Source: Clostridium polyendosporum | GTDB taxonomy: Bacteria > Bacillota > Clostridia > Clostridiales > Clostridiaceae | Direction: 5' to 3' | Assembly (NCBI RefSeq): GCF_018332455.1 | Contig: NZ_BOPZ01000024.1 | Coordinates: forward strand, 1-57,698 | DNA: 57,698 nucleotides | Part shown: positions 19,491-26,919 of the stretch, one piece after another | How the letters are laid out: each line of letters begins with the position of its first letter | Numbering within the stretch: position 1 is the first letter of the stretch | Position numbers and translations under genes: made by a program | Notes under the pieces: generated by a model | Seen by the model: the letters and a program-made list of their open reading frames with translations, nothing else | What the model was told of the DNA's origin: nothing | The model's database searches: none

Positions 19491-20225
19491 ATGAAAAATA
19501 TAAAGATTACTGTTGAATACGATGGCACCAATTATTTTGGATGGCAGAAGCAAAAGAATGGAGTAACTATTCAGCAAAAAATAGAAGAAGCCATAAAGAA
19601 AACAACAGGGGAAATTGTTGATGTTATTGGAAGCTCAAGGACAGATTCAGGAGTCCATGCCAAAGGCTTTATAGCTAATTTTAAAACTAATAGTACTATA
19701 CCATCAGATCGGTTTAGGGAAGCTTTAAATTCAAAACTTCCTGGTGACATAGTAATCTTAAAATCAGAAGAAGTACCAGATAATTTTCATGCTAGGTACT
19801 CCTCAAAGGGAAAGACGTACTGTTATACAATTTTAAATAAATATGAACCAGCTGCTATTGGAAGAAACTATGTTTATCATGTAAAGGGACGTCTTGATAC
19901 AGAAGATATGAAGAAAGCTTGTAGATATTTTATAGGTACTCATGACTTTAAGGCTTTTAAGAGTACAGGAAGTTCAGTTAAAACTTCTGTGAGAACTATA
20001 ACAAATCTGCATATAGAGATAGAAGGAAATTTAATAAAGATTTATATTTCAGCTGATGGGTTTTTATATAATATGGTTAGGATAATAGTTGGAACATTGC
20101 TTTTAGTAGGAATAAGTAAGCTTAAGCCTGAGGATATTAAGAAAATAATATCTGAAGGACAGCGTGAAAAAGCTGGTAAATGCGTACCTCCCACGGGTCT
20201 TTGCCTTGAAAAAGTTTTTTATTAA
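19491..20225 (+). CDS. truA: tRNA pseudouridine synthase A
   Basis: TruA makes pseudouridine at positions 38-40 of tRNA anticodon arms. The 244-residue protein has the catalytic aspartate D52 in [11 protein letters not shown], and the family motifs [10 protein letters not shown] and [17 protein letters not shown] 19491 is chosen because AAGGTGAT sits just upstream; ATG 19485 and GTG 19482 are possible but overlap that site. The ecfA1-ecfA2-ecfT-truA order is usual in Firmicutes. Confidence 0.96.
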   Translation: MKNIKITVEYDGTNYFGWQKQKNGVTIQQKIEEAIKKTTGEIVDVIGSSRTDSGVHAKGFIANFKTNSTIPSDRFREALNSKLPGDIVILKSEEVPDNFHARYSSKGKTYCYTILNKYEPAAIGRNYVYHVKGRLDTEDMKKACRYFIGTHDFKAFKSTGSSVKTSVRTITNLHIEIEGNLIKIYISADGFLYNMVRIIVGTLLLVGISKLKPEDIKKIISEGQREKAGKCVPPTGLCLEKVFY

Positions 20226-20240
20226 AATAATACAAAATTG

Positions 20241-20269
20241 TTGACACGCCCGTGTCCGTGTATTATAAT
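20241..20269 (+). promoter_or_regulatory. Consensus sigma-A promoter for rplM-rpsI
   Basis: TTGACA (20241-20246) and TATAAT (20264-20269) are both perfect and separated by 17 bases. This is among the strongest vegetative promoters by sequence in the window. Confidence 0.92.
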
Positions 20270-20275
20270 AAGTTT

Positions 20276-20372
20276 GTTTGTTAGAGAAGTTTGTATTTAA
20301 GATCCATAGCCTGGGATCTTGACATAATAAGCAGACTTGAAATAGAAGTAAACCTAATGAAGTTCAGGGAGG
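20276..20372 (+). promoter_or_regulatory. L13-type ribosomal leader before rplM
   Basis: The roughly 100-base leader contains AAGATCC (20299-20305) pairing with GGATCTT (20314-20320) around an 8-base loop. Position before rplM-rpsI in a Firmicute matches the known L13 leader family, in which L13 is thought to repress its own operon. The family assignment is by position and hairpin, not by a covariance model. Confidence 0.6.
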
Positions 20373-20379
20373 GAAAAAG

Positions 20380-20814
20380 ATGAAATCATACATTGCAAAA
20401 GCTCAAGAAGTTGAACAAAAATGGTATGTTGTTGATGCTGCTGGAAAGCCACTAGGAAGAGTAGCTAGCCAAATTGCTTCAATATTAAGAGGTAAAAATA
20501 AGCCAACATTTACTCCAAACGTTGATTGTGGAGATTTCGTAATAGTTATAAATGCTGAAAAAGTAGTTTTAACTGGAAAGAAATTAGATCAAAAGTTTAT
20601 GAGAAAGCATAGTTTATATCCAGGTGGATTAAAAGAAACTCCATATAGAGAAGTTTTAGATAAGAAGCCAGAATTTGCTTTTGAAGAAGCAGTAAGAAGA
20701 ATGCTTCCAAAAGGAGTTCTTGGAAGAAAAATGTTAAAGAAACTTAAGGTTTACAGAGGTGCTGAACATAATCATGCAGCTCAAAATCCAGAAGTACTTG
20801 AGTTAAAGTACTAA
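20380..20814 (+). CDS. rplM: 50S ribosomal protein L13
   Basis: The 144-residue L13 begins [20 protein letters not shown] and has the motifs [17 protein letters not shown] and [18 protein letters not shown]. It is an early 50S assembly protein. AGGGAGGG precedes ATG 20380. It is transcribed with rpsI from a consensus promoter through a leader likely to mediate feedback by L13. Confidence 0.99.
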   Translation: MKSYIAKAQEVEQKWYVVDAAGKPLGRVASQIASILRGKNKPTFTPNVDCGDFVIVINAEKVVLTGKKLDQKFMRKHSLYPGGLKETPYREVLDKKPEFAFEEAVRRMLPKGVLGRKMLKKLKVYRGAEHNHAAQNPEVLELKY

Positions 20815-20839
20815 TTTGCGCTCGGGAGGAGGATTAGAA

Positions 20840-21232
20840 ATGGCAAAAGTTCAATATATGGCAACTGGAAGAAGAAAGAAATCTGTTGCAAGAGTAAGAC
20901 TTGTTCCAGGTGAAGGTAAGGTAGTAGTTAATAACAGAGAAATAGAAACATATTTTGGGTTAGAAACTCTAAGAGTAGTAGTTAATCAACCATTAGTATT
21001 AACAGGAACAAAGGAAAAGTTTGATGTTCTAATAAATGTTCACGGTGGTGGATTAACAGGTCAAGCAGGAGCTATAAGACACGGTGTTGCTAGAGCTCTT
21101 ATAAAATCAGACGAAGCTCTAAGACCAGAACTTAAAAAAGCTGGATTCTTAACTAGAGACCCAAGAATGAAGGAAAGAAAGAAATACGGTCTTAAGAAGG
21201 CAAGAAGAGCTCCACAATTCTCAAAGAGATAG
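20840..21232 (+). CDS. rpsI: 30S ribosomal protein S9
   Basis: From ATG 20840 the protein has 130 residues, starting [20 protein letters not shown] and ending [18 protein letters not shown]. That tail reaches the P-site tRNA. An in-frame ATG at 20816 would add eight residues and overlap the ribosome-binding site, so it is rejected. GGGAGGAGG precedes the chosen start. Confidence 0.98.
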   Translation: MAKVQYMATGRRKKSVARVRLVPGEGKVVVNNREIETYFGLETLRVVVNQPLVLTGTKEKFDVLINVHGGGLTGQAGAIRHGVARALIKSDEALRPELKKAGFLTRDPRMKERKKYGLKKARRAPQFSKR

Positions 21233-21243
21233 TATTGTGTTGC

Positions 21244-21273
21244 AAAAGAGGGGATTTTATTCCCTCTTTTTTT
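21244..21273 (+). terminator. Rho-independent terminator after rpsI
   Basis: AAAAGAGGG (21244-21252) pairs with CCCTCTTTT (21262-21270), followed by more T. It closes the rplM-rpsI unit. Confidence 0.92.
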
Positions 21274-21444
21274 GCTTTTATAAGCAGAATATTAAAATGA
21301 ATATGATAGAGAAATGACTTCATAACTGAACTTATAATTCAGCTACATATAAATTCCAGTAAATCAGAATTACATAAGTTAACGCATAAAACACTATATA
21401 GCTTCAAATAATATTTAATATATTATCACTTTGGAGGTTTCCAC

Positions 21445-22149
21445 ATGAAAGGAAAAGCTAAATTTGCGTTAGTATGTTGTTTAATTTTAATGATTAATTC
21501 TTTAAAAGTTTTAGCTGATGTAAAACATAGGACTGATGAAAAAGAAAAGAAAATAATACTTATAGATCCTGGGCATGGAGGAATAGATGGAGGAGCAAAA
21601 TCAAAAAGTGGAATAATAGAAAAGGATATTAATTTATCTATAAGTAAGAAGTTGAAGGAAGCCTTAATTAAAGAGGGTTATATAGTTTATATGACAAGAG
21701 AAGATGATATAGGACTTTACGATAAGGGTAAAACTCTTAAGGAGAAGAAAGTTCAGGACTTATCTAAAAGAGTAAAGATGAAGGAAGATACAAAGTGTCA
21801 TATATTTATCAGTATTCATCAAAACATGTTTCCTCAAACTAAATGTCATGGAGCTCAGGTATGGCATGCAGCTGGTGAAGAAAGTAAACTGCTTGCAGAT
21901 ATTATACAAGGCAGTTTAAGAGAAAATGTAGATAATGAAAATAAAAGACTTACAAAACCAGCAGGGGACCAGTATAGAATTTTAAGAGAGGGGTCTCCAT
22001 GCGCAAGTGTACTCGTAGAATGTGGATTTTTATCTAACCAAAATGAGGGGAATATGCTTAAAGATGAACAATATCAACAGAAAATTGCAGAGGCAATAAC
22101 TAAGGGAGTAGTAGAGTATTGTAAACAGAAGAAGGCTGGAGAAAATTAA
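21445..22149 (+). CDS. cwlD: N-acetylmuramoyl-L-alanine amidase CwlD (spore cortex)
   Basis: This 234-residue Amidase_3 protein has an N-terminal signal-like hydrophobic stretch (FALVCCLILMINS) and the zinc and catalytic residues in LIDPGHGGIDGG, GIIEKDIN, FISIHQNMF and VLVECGFLSN. CwlD cleaves peptide side chains from muramic acid as the first step in making muramic-delta-lactam of the spore cortex. GGAGGTTT precedes ATG 21445. Its position after rplM-rpsI is common in Firmicutes. Confidence 0.93.
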   Translation: MKGKAKFALVCCLILMINSLKVLADVKHRTDEKEKKIILIDPGHGGIDGGAKSKSGIIEKDINLSISKKLKEALIKEGYIVYMTREDDIGLYDKGKTLKEKKVQDLSKRVKMKEDTKCHIFISIHQNMFPQTKCHGAQVWHAAGEESKLLADIIQGSLRENVDNENKRLTKPAGDQYRILREGSPCASVLVECGFLSNQNEGNMLKDEQYQQKIAEAITKGVVEYCKQKKAGEN

Positions 22150-22219
22150 TATTTTTTAGGAAATAAAGATAAGTAGATTAATTATTAACAATTAAATATA
22201 AAAGATACAATTTTATTTA

Positions 22220-22306
22220 ACTGAGGATTGGCAGGAAGTAACAATTAGCTAGAAGAATTCAGTACATAAAAATCTTCTAATTACCTGCCAATTCTCAGTG
22301 TTTTTT
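22220..22306 (+). terminator. Long imperfect hairpin with T-run after cwlD
   Basis: ACTGAGGATTGGCAGG (22220-22235) and TTAGCTAGAAGA (22245-22256) pair with TCTTCTAA (22273-22280) and CCTGCCAATTCTCAGT (22284-22299), with a 7-base bulge on the 5' side. T6 follows. It probably ends cwlD transcription. It is unusually long for a terminator. Confidence 0.7.
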
Positions 22307-22382
22307 ATTTATTCTAATTTCAGAAAGTAAAATCCAGCAATAGTGAAATAGCTTCATGCCATTCTACTTATTATTTAAAGAT

Positions 22383-23201
22383 TTAATTTTTATCTGTACT
22401 CACTAGACATTTCGATGTTATAACCTCAGTATTATTAGTAGCTATTATCCAATAAGTATTTCCTCTCATAAGAGTAATAGGGGTTGTCTTATCTGAAAGA
22501 AAAAAATTATTATTATTCCAGTATATTGGTTGAACTTTACCACCGGAGAAAAGGAAGCCTTCTCCACTTCCACTATGGGAAAAAGTATCTTTTGAAGATT
22601 CTTCATTTGAATTTACAAATTGAACAATTACATTTGAAAATATAAGTGGCTGATTAGTTATAAAATGTTTATCAATAATGGTATCACTATAATGTAAATA
22701 GCCTTCTCCGTTATAAGTAAAACTTGAATTTCGGTTTAAGGAAAATTTAATGAATATTGTATCGCAATCTGATAAAAAGTTATACTTTGGAAGTTCTACT
22801 ATGTCCATAAAATTAAATTTAGGGAAATTTGATAAATCTATAGTTTTGATAACTTCCATGGAATCATGTATTTTAAATTCTTTATTATAGAAAACTGCAG
22901 AATACCTAAGAACATCTTTTTCTTTGTTATATGTTTCGTATATAATATCTGCATCATTTATATTCATTAAGTTTTTTAGTTTTAAGTTAGAATACTTAAC
23001 CTCAAGTAGTGCGTTAGAAGTAGTAACAGGTTGTATACGTCGACCAGTAATAGGAGAAACATTTATACTATTGTGATAAATTTTATTAGAATTGTATCTA
23101 TTTGCAAGTTGGTAAAGATCATAAAATATAAGTATTACTAAAATAACTATTAAAACATATATTATTATATTCCAAAGCTTACCTACGTTAACTTTATTCA
23201 T
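22383..23201 (-). CDS. Membrane-anchored DUF3048 (YerB-like) domain protein
   Basis: The 272-residue protein has one N-terminal membrane segment (about residues 12-30) and the rest outside. Two parts resemble the YerB/DUF3048 family: SPITGRRI followed by DADIIYE...LRYSAVFYN, and a C-terminal part VIVQFV...GSGEGFLFSGGKVQPIYW...MRGNTYWIIAT. YerB is a lipoprotein of unknown function; this one has no lipobox cysteine. It is divergent from the family and stands alone, convergent with cwlD and divergent from the fumarase genes. Confidence 0.6.
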   Translation of the reverse strand: MNKVNVGKLWNIIIYVLIVILVILIFYDLYQLANRYNSNKIYHNSINVSPITGRRIQPVTTSNALLEVKYSNLKLKNLMNINDADIIYETYNKEKDVLRYSAVFYNKEFKIHDSMEVIKTIDLSNFPKFNFMDIVELPKYNFLSDCDTIFIKFSLNRNSSFTYNGEGYLHYSDTIIDKHFITNQPLIFSNVIVQFVNSNEESSKDTFSHSGSGEGFLFSGGKVQPIYWNNNNFFLSDKTTPITLMRGNTYWIIATNNTEVITSKCLVSTDKN

Positions 23202-23441
23202 ATAACCCCTTCTTAATAATTAGTATTTCTTTAAATTATAATTGAATAACTAGTACTTTATGCAGATATCTTTAATGATATTAATTAGAACTTATTATAA
23301 TAAAAAATACAAGTAACATTACTCTTGTAAATAGAAGAAAAAAGCAATAAACTAAAGTTGATTCATAATTCTTAATAAATATAATTCTATTAGCGAGAAA
23401 AGTAATAATTAATGCAAATTATGATTTTAAGGGAGGTAATC

Positions 23442-24284
23442 ATGAAAGAAGTACATATTTCAGAAATTATAAGGGCAGTTAAAGACTTATGTATATCCTC
23501 AAACTACTATTTAAGTAGCGATATTAAAAATAGGTTAACTGAAGCTAGAGATGATGAATCATGGTCAATAGCTAAGGATATCTTAGAAAAAATAATTCAA
23601 AATGCAGATATTGCAAAGAATGAAAATGTTCCTATGTGTCAGGACACAGGGATGGCTTGTGTATTTGTAGATTTAGGACAGGATGTACATATAGTAGGTG
23701 GAAGTCTTGAAGATGCTATAAATGAGGGAGTAAGACTTGGTTATGAAGATGGATATTTAAGAAAGTCGGTAGTTAAAGACCCTATCCATAGAGTAAATAC
23801 TAAGGATAATACTCCAGCAGTGATAACTTATAATATAGTTCAGGGAGACAAGTTGAAGATAACAGTAGCTCCTAAGGGGTTCGGGTCAGAGAATATGAGT
23901 GCATTAAAGATGCTAAAACCTTCTGATGGAATAGAGGGAGTAAAAGAGTTTATAATAGAGACTGTTAAAAAAGCTGGACCAAACCCATGTCCACCAATAG
24001 TTGTGGGTATAGGAATAGGAGGAACCTTTGATAAAGTTGCAAGTCTTGCGAAAAGAGCTTTACTTAGAAATGTAGATAAAAGAAATACAGATCCTTATTA
24101 TGCAGAACTTGAGAAAGAACTATTACAAAAGATAAATAATCTTGGTATAGGACCACAGGGGTTTGGAGGAAAGACCACCGGTTTAGCTGTTAACATAGAA
24201 GTATATCCAACTCATATTGCAGGTCTTCCTGTGGCAGTGAACATAAACTGTCATGCTACAAGACATGCGGAAATAGAACTATAG
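23442..24284 (+). CDS. fumA: Fumarate hydratase class I, alpha subunit
   Basis: The 280-residue protein is the N-terminal half of the class I, iron-sulfur fumarase/tartrate dehydratase family. Visible motifs are NVPMCQDTGMACVFVDLG, APKGFGSENMS, PNPCPPIVVGIGIGGTFD and GPQGFGGKTTGLAVNI. Together with the next gene it interconverts fumarate and malate with an oxygen-sensitive [4Fe-4S] cluster. ATG 23442 is chosen for GGGAGGT upstream; an in-frame ATG at 23412 has none. L(+)-tartrate dehydratase is the alternative substrate assignment. Confidence 0.93.
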   Translation: MKEVHISEIIRAVKDLCISSNYYLSSDIKNRLTEARDDESWSIAKDILEKIIQNADIAKNENVPMCQDTGMACVFVDLGQDVHIVGGSLEDAINEGVRLGYEDGYLRKSVVKDPIHRVNTKDNTPAVITYNIVQGDKLKITVAPKGFGSENMSALKMLKPSDGIEGVKEFIIETVKKAGPNPCPPIVVGIGIGGTFDKVASLAKRALLRNVDKRNTDPYYAELEKELLQKINNLGIGPQGFGGKTTGLAVNIEVYPTHIAGLPVAVNINCHATRHAEIEL

Positions 24285-24294
24285 GAGGTGTATT

Positions 24295-24858
24295 ATGGAA
24301 AGAAGAATTACAACTCCTTTAACAGAGGAAAAGGTTAAGGATTTAAAAGCTGGAGATACTGTGCTTATCACAGGAATCATATATACAGCTAGAGATGCAG
24401 CTCACAAAAGGCTTACGGAACTTTTACATAAGGAAGAGGAACTTCCGATAGATGTAAAAGATCAAGTTATATACTATGTGGGCCCAACACCTCCAAAACC
24501 AGGAATGGAAATAGGATCGGCTGGTCCAACTACAAGTTATAGAATGGATTCTTATGCACCTGACCTTATGGATATAGGACTTAGAGGAATGATAGGGAAG
24601 GGATCAAGAAGCAAAGAAGTATTAGATGCTATAATTAGAAATAAAGCAGTATACTTTGGAGCCATAGGGGGAGCTGGAGCTCTTATAGCAAAGAGTGTCA
24701 AAAAGAGTGAATTAGTAGCTTATGAAGATTTAGGCGCAGAAGCTATAAGAAAACTTTATGTAGAAGATTTGCCAGTGGTAGTTATTATAGATAGCGAAGG
24801 AAATAATCTTTATGAAATAGGGCAGAAGAACTATCTTCAAAGCTTAGGTGATAAATAA
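24295..24858 (+). CDS. fumB: Fumarate hydratase class I, beta subunit
   Basis: This 187-residue protein matches the C-terminal half of class I fumarase. The segments GPTPPKPGMEIGSAGPTTSYRM and GMIGKGSRS form the substrate site, and GAIGGAGALIAKSV follows. It begins 10 bases after fumA with GGAGGTG at the junction. The two-subunit form is typical of anaerobes and archaea. Confidence 0.93.
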   Translation: MERRITTPLTEEKVKDLKAGDTVLITGIIYTARDAAHKRLTELLHKEEELPIDVKDQVIYYVGPTPPKPGMEIGSAGPTTSYRMDSYAPDLMDIGLRGMIGKGSRSKEVLDAIIRNKAVYFGAIGGAGALIAKSVKKSELVAYEDLGAEAIRKLYVEDLPVVVIIDSEGNNLYEIGQKNYLQSLGDK

Positions 24859-24885
24859 AAATATTTAAATAAAATTTTGTGAAGT

Positions 24886-24964
24886 GGGAACAAGTAAAAG
24901 CCAATAGATATTTAATCTATTTACTTTTATTATATTTCGCTTCGTGAAATGATAGTAAATAAAA
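24886..24964 (-). repeat. Dispersed intergenic repeat, copy E (minus orientation)
   Basis: Read on the minus strand it gives the box TTTACTATCATTTCACGAAG and then a hairpin built on AAATAGAT/ATCTATT (plus-strand arms 24903-24909 and 24915-24921). It aligns with copy D at 43141-43212 across nearly its full length. See the repeat-family finding. Confidence 0.6.
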
Positions 24965-24995
24965 AAAGATGGCATAAAATAATGCTATCTTTTTT
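24962..24995. terminator. Bidirectional terminator between fumB and the YitT gene
   Basis: AAAAAAGATGGCAT (24962-24975) pairs with ATGCTATCTTTTTT (24982-24995) with one G-U pair. A-run and T-run flank the stem, so it works in both directions between the convergent genes. Its right arm overlaps the stop codon of the minus-strand gene. Confidence 0.9.
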
Positions 24996-25851
24996 ATATG
25001 TTTTTAAAGCCTTTTCCTCTAACCTCTGAAACATCTACTACAGTAACGAATGCTCTAGGATCAATAAGATGTATGGTATTTTTAAGTTCTATCATCTGAC
25101 GAGTAGTAACTATGCAGTAAAGCATTTTCTTTTTATCATGAGTATATTCACCCTCAGCAAAAAGAGAGGTTACTCCTCTATGAAGATTGTTTATTATATA
25201 CTGTATAACTTGTTGCTCTTTTCCTGTTATTATAAGAAGAAGAGTTTTTCTATTCAAACCCTTTAGCATATTATCAAGCATAATACTTTGGGTGAACATA
25301 GAAATAAGGGTATATAAGGCTTTTGGTAATCCTAAGAACACTGCACCAACACAAACGATTAGTATGTTTAAGAAAAAGCCAACTTTACCTATGTTAAAGC
25401 TTGAGTATTTCTTTCTAATAAGCATTGTAATGATGTCTGTACCTCCAGTAGAACCATTTCTTGAGAAAACAAGGCCATAACCAATTCCACATAAAACTCC
25501 ACCATAAATACAGTAAAGAAGTATATCATTAAGTACTATTATTTGTGAAACAGAAGAAGTAAGTATCAATGATATAGAAAGAGAAACCATACCTATAGTA
25601 GAATATAGAGTAAATTTTTTATCAAGTTTAAGATAGCTTAAGATGAATAATGGAATGTTTATGATAAATACTGAGAAACCAGCTTTAAATCCAGTAAGAT
25701 ATTGAATAATAAGTGCTATACCTGTTGCTCCTCCACTTAAAAGTTTGGCATGAATTAAAAATAGGTTTACTCCTAGGGAAGCTATGAAGCACCCTAAAAT
25801 TATTAAAATAATATCAAAAATGAAATCTTTCTTGCCTCTTATATAGTCCAT
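24994..25851 (-). CDS. YitT family membrane protein (DUF161/DUF2179)
   Basis: The 285-residue protein has five or six N-terminal membrane segments and family motifs LLSGGATGIALIIQYLTG and SRNGSTGGTDIITMLI. A C-terminal soluble DUF2179 domain of about 80 residues follows (GVTSLFAEGEYTHDKKK, IDPRAFVTVVDVSEVRGKGF). The function of this widespread Firmicute family is not known. The ribosome-binding site AAGGAGAAG precedes the start. The gene is monocistronic and convergent with fumAB. Confidence 0.9.
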   Translation of the reverse strand: MDYIRGKKDFIFDIILIILGCFIASLGVNLFLIHAKLLSGGATGIALIIQYLTGFKAGFSVFIINIPLFILSYLKLDKKFTLYSTIGMVSLSISLILTSSVSQIIVLNDILLYCIYGGVLCGIGYGLVFSRNGSTGGTDIITMLIRKKYSSFNIGKVGFFLNILIVCVGAVFLGLPKALYTLISMFTQSIMLDNMLKGLNRKTLLLIITGKEQQVIQYIINNLHRGVTSLFAEGEYTHDKKKMLYCIVTTRQMIELKNTIHLIDPRAFVTVVDVSEVRGKGFKNI

Positions 25852-26125
25852 TATTTCTTCTCCTTAAGAAATATTAATTAAGTATTTGGATATCAGCAAT
25901 ATTATATAGAATAATTTTTTTTATGTAAAAAGATAGACATGTTAATATTCAGTATTACAAGTTTTTATTCCTAACTACATACAAAATTCTTGTTTATTCA
26001 TTATTATTCGTTATTGTAGATAATTAAATAAATACTATTATTTTTTAAGACTGCGTTATAGACATAAATATATATTTAACTTAAAATTATTAGAAATAGG
26101 ATTGATGATAAGAGGGGTTTACTAC

Positions 26126-26824
26126 ATGCGAATAAATTTACCAGGCAGCACAAAAACAAAAATAATAGTTCTATTAATATTAACTATTATTAGTTTTGGA
26201 GTTCTTATTAATGAAGGAATAAAAAATAGAGCAAGGATTGAAAAAGAAAAGAGGTTGCAAGAACAACTTATAAAGGAAAAAGAAAAATCTGAAGAGGAAC
26301 AGAAGATAAGAGAAGAGTTAGAGAAAAAAAGAGTAGAAGAGTTTAATAAGGAATATGAACAAGCCTATATAGCATTTTTTTCTAGAAAGTATGAAGATGC
26401 CATAACTATTGCAGATAGTATAATTAAAAAGGATTCAAGATTTTACAAAGCTTATAATATAAGAGGAATAGCTAAGGCTTATAAGGGAAACTTTGAGCAA
26501 GGGATGAATGATATAGATAAGTCCTTAGAGTTAAAAAAAGATTTTGGGTATGGAAGATTTAATAAGGCTTTAACATATGAACTCTTTGGTCATTATGATG
26601 AAGCTATTAAGTGGTATAATAAAGCACTTGAGATAGAGGAATATGAATGGAGTTACTATGGTATAGCAAGTATATATGGCAGAAGAGGCGATGTAGATAA
26701 TACAATTAACTATTTAAAAAAAGCTATAGAGATTGAACCAAAGGTTAAAGAAGAAGCAAAAATTGAAGCTGATTTTAACCCAGTGAGAAATTCAAAAAAG
26801 TTTATTGAACTTGTAGAGAAATAA
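26126..26824 (+). CDS. Membrane-anchored coiled-coil and TPR protein
   Basis: From ATG 26126 (AGAGGGG upstream) the protein has 232 residues. Residues about 11-30 form one membrane segment. Residues about 33-75 are a charged coiled coil rich in Glu and Lys. About four tetratricopeptide repeats follow (YEDAITIADSII, FEQGMNDIDKSLELK, YDEAIKWYNKALEI, VDNTINYLKKAIEI). TPRs bind proteins; the partner is unknown. An upstream in-frame TTG/ATG pair near 26102 overlaps the ribosome-binding region and is less likely. Confidence 0.8.
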   Translation: MRINLPGSTKTKIIVLLILTIISFGVLINEGIKNRARIEKEKRLQEQLIKEKEKSEEEQKIREELEKKRVEEFNKEYEQAYIAFFSRKYEDAITIADSIIKKDSRFYKAYNIRGIAKAYKGNFEQGMNDIDKSLELKKDFGYGRFNKALTYELFGHYDEAIKWYNKALEIEEYEWSYYGIASIYGRRGDVDNTINYLKKAIEIEPKVKEEAKIEADFNPVRNSKKFIELVEK

Positions 26825-26830
26825 GATGAC

Positions 26831-26858
26831 GACGGGGAGTGCAGTACTTCCCGTCTTT
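26831..26858 (+). terminator. Terminator after the TPR gene
   Basis: GACGGGGAGT (26831-26840) pairs with ACTTCCCGTC (26846-26855), one G-U pair, followed by TTTG. The T-run is short. Confidence 0.65.
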
Positions 26859-26919
26859 GTACCTCTATAGAAAATTATTAAATTAATAATAACCAAAAGG
26901 TAACAAAATTTATCTTATA

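Noticed and set aside
21298-21328. Sporulation promoter (sigma-E or sigma-G type) before cwlD
   Set aside because: TGAATA and CATAACT at 17-base spacing only partly fit. The second element also overlaps ACTTCATAACTGAA, shared with repeat copy A, so the match may come from a repeat relic.
25069-25480. Plus-strand open frames opposite the YitT gene
   Set aside because: They are antisense to a well-supported membrane protein gene and have no ribosome-binding sites or domains.
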